Shown: in pieces, positions 58,230 through 64,000 of the stretch
Layout of the letters: each line of letters starts with the position of its first letter
Numbering within the stretch: the first letter of the stretch is position 1
From: Epiperipatus broadwayi
Taxonomy: Eukaryota > Onychophora > Udeonychophora > Euonychophora > Peripatidae
Assembly (NCBI GenBank): GCA_028023455.1
Contig: JAQFVV010000049.1
Span: 7,523,647 to 7,587,646, forward strand
Direction: 5' to 3'
Length of the DNA: 64,000 nucleotides
Notes under the pieces: model-generated
Databases searched by the model: none
Told to the model about the DNA's origin: nothing
The model's input: only the letters and a program-made list of their open reading frames with translations
Position numbers and translations under genes: made by a program

Positions 58230-59340
58230 GTACTTTGCTGGAAATGATTATGAAACTGTTTGAAGCAATTCTTATAATTCTCCACTGAAATCATCTGCTA
58301 AAACTTTGCCGCAGTTCTCTGGATATCTTGAATTGAAACATCACACTCTTCTTTTTTGACCAAATTTAATTTTAAAAATAGACAAAAATTAGATAGACGT
58401 AAACCAAAACAATAGGTTAAATGCTCAAGGACAACAATGTCTTTATGACCAAAAAATATTTCACAATCTTGGTATAGTGTCATACAACAAGATTCAAGAG
58501 GCATGCTCTTGATATTCTGATCATTTGTGTAAAATTTTAGTTCATAAATGATTTTAAACACCCAAATAGAAATTAATATTTACCATCTAATATTAGGAGT
58601 GTATCCATGGTGCTTGAGAATCAAACAATGTGTACAATGTTATTTGACTTTTTGTATTTTTATTTTTCTGGTGATCTCTATTCTGCATTTTGTTTTGTTT
58701 TTTTGTGCTGATAGTTAAGATTGAAAACACTATGTCTCATAATCTATTATAATATTTGACAAAAATTCTGGTACTATAATTACTGTTTTTTGCTTGTTTC
58801 ATTATTCCACTTGAATGCCTTTCTGATTAATTATCAAAAGCATGCACTCACTTCCATTTTTTCAAGTGTTCTGTTAAATTGAAATGGTCAGTAGTTTTGG
58901 AATATCAATGAATTTGTCAATGATTATGAAATATACACAATGATCAGTTTAAAGAATTTTGCAACTTTATGTATGTTTTTTTCACTTCTACTTGTTTTTG
59001 ATATACCTTGCCATGTATATCTTTAGTGTTCAAATTGCCATCACAAAATTTTAAAAACCACTTGATAACATTTTTGCATCTCATGTCATCACTACCATAC
59101 AGAATTTGAATCATTTTAAATGTTTCAGTAATAGTTTTTCCCCCATTTAAAAACAAAATGTAAAGTTTTCATGTTGTTCCACCAAGAATTTTCTAGAAAA
59201 GTGTTAAGCACTCTATTATTTTTCATGTGGCAATTCATAATCCAGAAATATCAACATTTCAAAATTTTTGTGATAGATAGCTAAACTATCACTAGATAGC
59301 CCATGCCTTGACTTATAGATGGTGCTTCAGAAAGTTTTGA
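58230..59340 (-). pseudogene. mariner-type transposase, full span but broken
   Basis: Minus strand. The N-terminal frame 58944-59156 has 'GGKTITETFKMIQILYGSD' and a 'VIKWFLKFCDG' segment, the helix-turn-helix 'GKTATETxxMLxxxYGxDxxSxxxVxxWxxRFxxG'. The C-terminal frame 58298-58561 has 'LSNFCLFLKLNLVKKEE' and 'SIQDIQRTAAKF', the 'PCDFFLFPKxKxxLKGxRF...IEDIQ' block after the last catalytic Asp. The central catalytic part is eroded. The usual length (~350 codons) fits the 1.1-kb span. Terminal repeats were not resolved. Confidence 0.85.
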
Positions 59341-62300
59341 TAAACAACCAACCATCTTTTTACTGTGACACACTGCATATATCTGTCTCTCTTCCTATCT
59401 GCATACTAAGGTGAGAAGCTGTAGGTAATTTTATTGTTTATCATACTCCTAACATAGTATATATAGGCTACTCACTACTTAAAATAGTTTTTTTGGCACT
59501 CATAGTGAAAATAGCCATGACTTTGTTTTATTATTGATAAGTGTTTTTATATTACAGGATTTATACAAATATGTGTATATGTAAAAATTTAATATAAATG
59601 ACTAAAACATATTGTTTGTTTGACAATAGTCTATTTCAAGCTAGTGTTGAATGTGAGCCAATCTTTATTGCACCAATCAAAATAAACTGTGAAAGAACAA
59701 ACCAAATTATCACAAGTTACATGTGCCATTACTGTTGCTCTCATCAATTGTGCTAGAACTCTAAATACAAAAGCTCACCTAACACTACAATTACAATGGT
59801 ATACTGATAAACTATAAAACTGCATTATAGTTTGTGAGTGTGAATAATGCTTAACTCACAAATCTGAAAATCACATTACTATATAAATAAATATACTCAA
59901 AACATGTTTCATAAATCTAAGAAATTTCAAGTCCATTTCTATTATTTTTTTCACTTATTATTTATTAAATTAATGAAAACAAGAAATTTCTATTATATGA
60001 TTAATAATAAGAGAAATATTTTTTGCTTACCAACAACACCAACTTTCAGACTACTGTTGCATATGACCAAATATATATGTTATTCTTATTAAGGATCTGA
60101 TATCATTCTGTATTTATTCAAAAATTGACACTATTTGCAGGTAAAAAATACTTTCTTACTGTTACACCTATGTCAGGGTAAATAATATGCTACTTTCAAA
60201 AACTTAATATGAGTATTTTGAATGTATCATTGATTACATTAAAAAAATATTAATTATATTACATACATTTATTATTTATTGCTCTATACTTGATTTTGCA
60301 GACTGAATATAGCTGAAACTTATTTTTTCCACTTTAATTACTATTAATTACTATACCAAATACCATTTTAGTTGTGGACTTGTTCTTTTTAAATATATCA
60401 TATATCAAACTACAATTTTTCCAATAGTGAACTTTTCTATGCTACTTTGAATATAAGGTTTCTCATCGGATCATTGAAGGTAACTAAAATTAAGCCAAAT
60501 TATTATATGAATGGATGTCTGAGTGTTGTAGGATAGTATTTATTTTTTATCATATGTCAATGGTACCAGTGCTAAGTGTGATGCATTTGGGAGAGCTAAA
60601 AGTTATTGAACATATTTTCGCATAGTAAAAAATAATTTGCTTTTTTCAGTTTTGGTCTACTGAAAGGGATTGACATGTTTATTCTGCTCATCACGTTGAT
60701 GCTTATAGATCACTTGATTTTTGAGAAAATGAAAATGTGACTTTTTTTAACTATAGAAAAAATGAAAAGTGATATTCAACTATATAGTTATGTCATAATA
60801 GTTTGTGAATTGGCTAAAATAAACTTCCTATATACTACGTCATTATATAGATTTCAGAACCACGAGCCATTACACTATTTTCATTTATTTAAGGTACTAT
60901 ATAATTGTTTTGCTGCATAATTTCATTTTCGCTGCATAATAAAATAAAATAAAACATACAGATGTATATATTTTTTATAATTTTATATATTCTGTATCCA
61001 TGTATCCATCCCACCAGCATTTTTTAAATTTCTTATTGAAATAACAATAGATTATTAAATAACAGATGTTAATATTATGACTTAAATTTTAATATATTGA
61101 AGATATTTTAATCGTTTCAATCAACTTGACTCTTTCTTAAATTTTTAATCAATGGAGGAAAAAATGACATATCGTTTCACTTTTATAAATGTGAATTATT
61201 TTTACCTAAAACTTATTGACTGATATACCACAAGGTAGCAGCACATTTCACAAAAGTCTTCTTTGAGGATTTAAAAAAAAAAAAAGCTAAAACAAATATT
61301 ATTGAAAAATAAACAAAAGATATTAAAAATAAATTATATTAAATTATTGTATATATGTTTATTCTTTTTAATAAACATTGTAAAGTTATGTTACTTTTTT
61401 ATTACTTATAATCTTTTTTAATTTTTCCAAAGTGCTTTCAATTTTTATTATCATTGTGTGTGAGTACTGATAAAAACAGCTGCTGCTAAGGTCTTTCCAA
61501 CATCTTATTAAACAATAGTCAAGGAAAAAGCTGAATATCACCGAGTTTGTCAATTGAACGAATAATGAAAGTTTGAAAAAATTTTCTTTCTTGTTTTACT
61601 TTTTAGCTAAGAATAGAGGTTATTTGTGACCAATATTAGATAGTTAGATGTGTTAAATTATTGATTATCCACGTGAAAGAAAAATCTTAGATGTATTGAA
61701 AGATATGCAATTGGGTTCAAATTCAGTAAACTTGAATCGTTGCCGTATGGTTGCAGATACTCTACCATTTCTTCATGAGAGCTTTATTGGTTTAAGTTCT
61801 AAATATTGGATTGTTAGAATAAATTATACTAAGGGAAGGTGACAAGCAATGGAAACTATCTCGAAAGATGATGAAAATTAAATATCACCAATTATTTGTA
61901 ATATTTTGTTCCCTAGTAAAACCAACTTATCATCAAGCAGAAAACATTTTGCATATATACTTCTTTAATATTGTCACCATAATATTTTTTCTCATCAATT
62001 TTTTTTTTTTAAATAAAGATTCGTAATAAACTTAAAATACAAGGTATTCCACAAGTTTTCAATCATTCAAAGCACATTTCTGACCTAGATTTTGAACTCA
62101 GGAGAGCTTGGAATTTTTCTGCAGGTAGCTCAGAATTTCCAAGTAAGCATGGGATTTTTTTAAATACCCACTCTATATCAAGATAACAAGTTATCTATTT
62201 ACTGATCAGTAAATTGGTATTTAGATATTTTTAACTAAAAGTGAGAATGGAAAAAGACAAATTTGCCAGCATTTGTAAAACCCTTGTGATTAATATCTTT

Positions 62301-64000
62301 TCTATTACTACTCCTCTATGCAGAGCTACTAATGAGACTTTTTCTTGTCTTACATATTTCTCTGCATATCCTTTACACATATAAAATTGAATTGATCTAG
62401 TACTACAATTTGGTATCCATTGATCACTATGCTCTACAGATGGCTCTAAAGGAGTCATGCATTTATTTTTTTATGTAGTAATATAAATAATTGTCAAGCA
62501 AATGAAATACAATGAATTTTTAACAAAAGAAAAAAGAGGGCGAGAAAATAAACCATGTATATTGGAACTGCAATATTTGTTATATGTTGTATATGCCTGT
62601 GTTGCATACATTGATAAGCTTTTATCATAAAACAATGTACACTTACTGAACACACACCTATATATATATATAACTCAGCCACTTTTTTATGAGTATAAAA
62701 TGCATGTACAAAATTAAAGTTATAGTCTGCTTATATAAATTAAAGTTATAGTGTAAACAAAATTTCAAAAATAATAAATATAGTTATTAATAATAAATTG
62801 AGCAAGCACATTTATATATAAATTTATTGTTTGTATGCTTACTCATTCATATTTACTCAAAAAAAAAAAATTTCCTATGCCATATTTTTATTTTATAAAA
62901 ACAAAATAGATTGTAAAGTGGGAGCTTTTATTGCAATGAAACACATTCTAGACAATATCATTTTCTTTAATAACTTTTTTTTTCCTGCCAAAATGTAATC
63001 TTCATATCAATAGACATGGCCTTTCTAATTGTTTTGATGTTTTTAAATTTACATAAGTTTTGCAATACTAGTTGGGATTATGAATTTTAACTCTCCATTA
63101 AAATCTTTAAACTTTAAGATCCTTGATGCAATACAAGAATACTTCATTTATTTCTGTCACTACTAAATCAATAATTTTCATTTTATTGCTGATAACTTTC
63201 AGAGTCATTAAGAAACATGGCTTGTTTACCTCAAAAATGTGTGGTAGTTCTATAATGTTAGTCATTGTTTTTCAATTATTGTAAGAGATATTAATGTAGG
63301 GTATGTTTATAATGCTGTTTCTGCAAGTCTATTTTTATTGATTTATTCGTTTAGAAAAATCTGAAGGTCACAATAATATGGACATTGTGTGTAGATCTAA
63401 CATTTATTGTTTACTACAGTAAAAAAAATTGTCTAGAAGGCATTCACTTCTCTCTGCTTTAGTTTTCATGCAAAGTTTTTGAAATAAAATAAAAAAAACA
63501 TGATTTTTTTGCTTATTTATAAAATATTTTTTATTATTTTCACCCCCTAGTTGTTTTTGATATTATTTAAAACAGAAAGAATATATATACATTTTCAATT
63601 TATTCATTTATCTTTTACTTTTAGAAGAGAAGTTAATAAACTCGACAATAATGTAAAGAAAGAATATTGTGATGTCTGTAACATCATTATCTGTCTGAAT
63701 TGACATAGTGTTAATATCTTTTTAAATAATGTAATAGTTATAAAGCAAATATCAGACTTTAGAGTACAATTTGATAGATTTATCATAAATTCATATTAGT
63801 TTGTTTGCAGTTATAAAAATGTAAAATAAAAATAAATTTGTTTATTTTCGGAGTTTACTTTCACATCCATTGTATGATGAAATTACATCCTTCCTTTGTT
63901 CATACTTACAACTCTTTTTTTTTTCAATATTTTCAAAGGTCAAATATGATTTTTTAGTATTTTTAAAATTAAATTAAAAAGAAGTCAAGTTTTATTGAGT
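59341..64000. other. AT-rich stretch without recognised genes
   Basis: Frames at 59904-60092 (plus), 62231-62458, 62471-62653, 62494-62682 and 63604-63786 (minus) lack family motifs and have I/F/Y/N-biased composition. A SINE-like scrap may lie at ~62085-62150. No RNA gene seen. Confidence 0.45.

Noticed and set aside
58190-59345. Readable inverted termini for the mariner at 58-59 kb.
   Set aside because: Candidate end sequences on both sides did not pair convincingly, so only the coding relic is reported.
62231-62458. 75-codon minus-strand frame with an internal 'QWIPNCSTRSIQFYMCKG' stretch.
   Set aside because: Not assignable to a transposase or host protein, with no flanking coding signal; treated as a chance frame.
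1-64000. Bacterial-type features (operons, Shine-Dalgarno sites, CRISPR arrays, rRNA).
   Set aside because: No prokaryotic gene organisation. Repeats are eukaryotic transposon families, and there is no regularly spaced short direct repeat array.

Overview
This is a strongly AT-rich, CpG-poor stretch of an animal genome with no intact protein-coding gene that I can support. The longest open frames are about 60 to 170 codons, and the few with recognisable protein similarity are broken pieces of transposons. The mix of elements is: Penelope-like elements (PLEs) with GIY-YIG tails, tRNA-derived SINEs, ZBED5/FAM200-type and GTF2IRD2/EPM2AIP1-type hAT transposases, piggyBac, mariner, truncated LINEs, and hammerhead-ribozyme repeats. 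This suggests an invertebrate, most likely a lophotrochozoan such as a cephalopod mollusc. The taxon is an inference; no host gene confirms it.

Layout. 0-5 kb: a tandem ~450-bp repeat (family B) with a hammerhead-like motif, then foldback elements (3.96-4.11 and 4.40-4.77 kb). 5-10 kb: a degenerate 'CAGTATAATA' repeat field, a mariner relic, a LINE fragment, a foldback and a SINE/PLE palindrome. 11.46-15.32 kb: an almost full-length hAT element with terminal inverted repeats, carrying a nested PLE. 15.7 kb: a well-formed hammerhead ribozyme. 18.0-20.35 kb: a four-copy ~160-bp tandem repeat beside a piggyBac transposase pseudogene. 21.5-24.2 kb: LINE tails and an eroded ~400-codon reading frame that I cannot identify. 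24.3-26.2 kb: a cluster of ~470-bp retrozyme-like units (family A), each with a hammerhead ribozyme followed by a tRNA-like pol III promoter. 30.1-32.2 and 37.9-38.8 kb: PLE 3' ends arranged as large palindromes. 43.0-43.9 kb: family B again, in both orientations. 45.46-50.29 kb: a 2.07-kb sequence present twice as a direct repeat, with different CpGs lost in each copy. 52.2 kb: a second copy of the 3.96-kb foldback family. 52.7-54 kb: a second hAT pseudogene. 55.2 kb: the smallest relative of the PLE/SINE palindromes. 58.2-59.3 kb: a second mariner. The rest is AT-rich DNA with microsatellites in which I see no gene.

The most interesting system is the pair of hammerhead-containing tandem repeat families. 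Family A (15.7, 17.8, 24.3-26.2 and 28.1 kb) has complete hammerhead folds on both strands, a compensatory base change in stem I, tandem ~470-bp periodicity, and A-box/B-box-like sequence directly downstream of the ribozyme. That is the architecture expected of a small non-autonomous retroelement whose transcripts cut themselves into monomers and could circularise. The same window holds decayed PLEs, a retroelement class known to carry hammerheads and a candidate source of reverse transcriptase.
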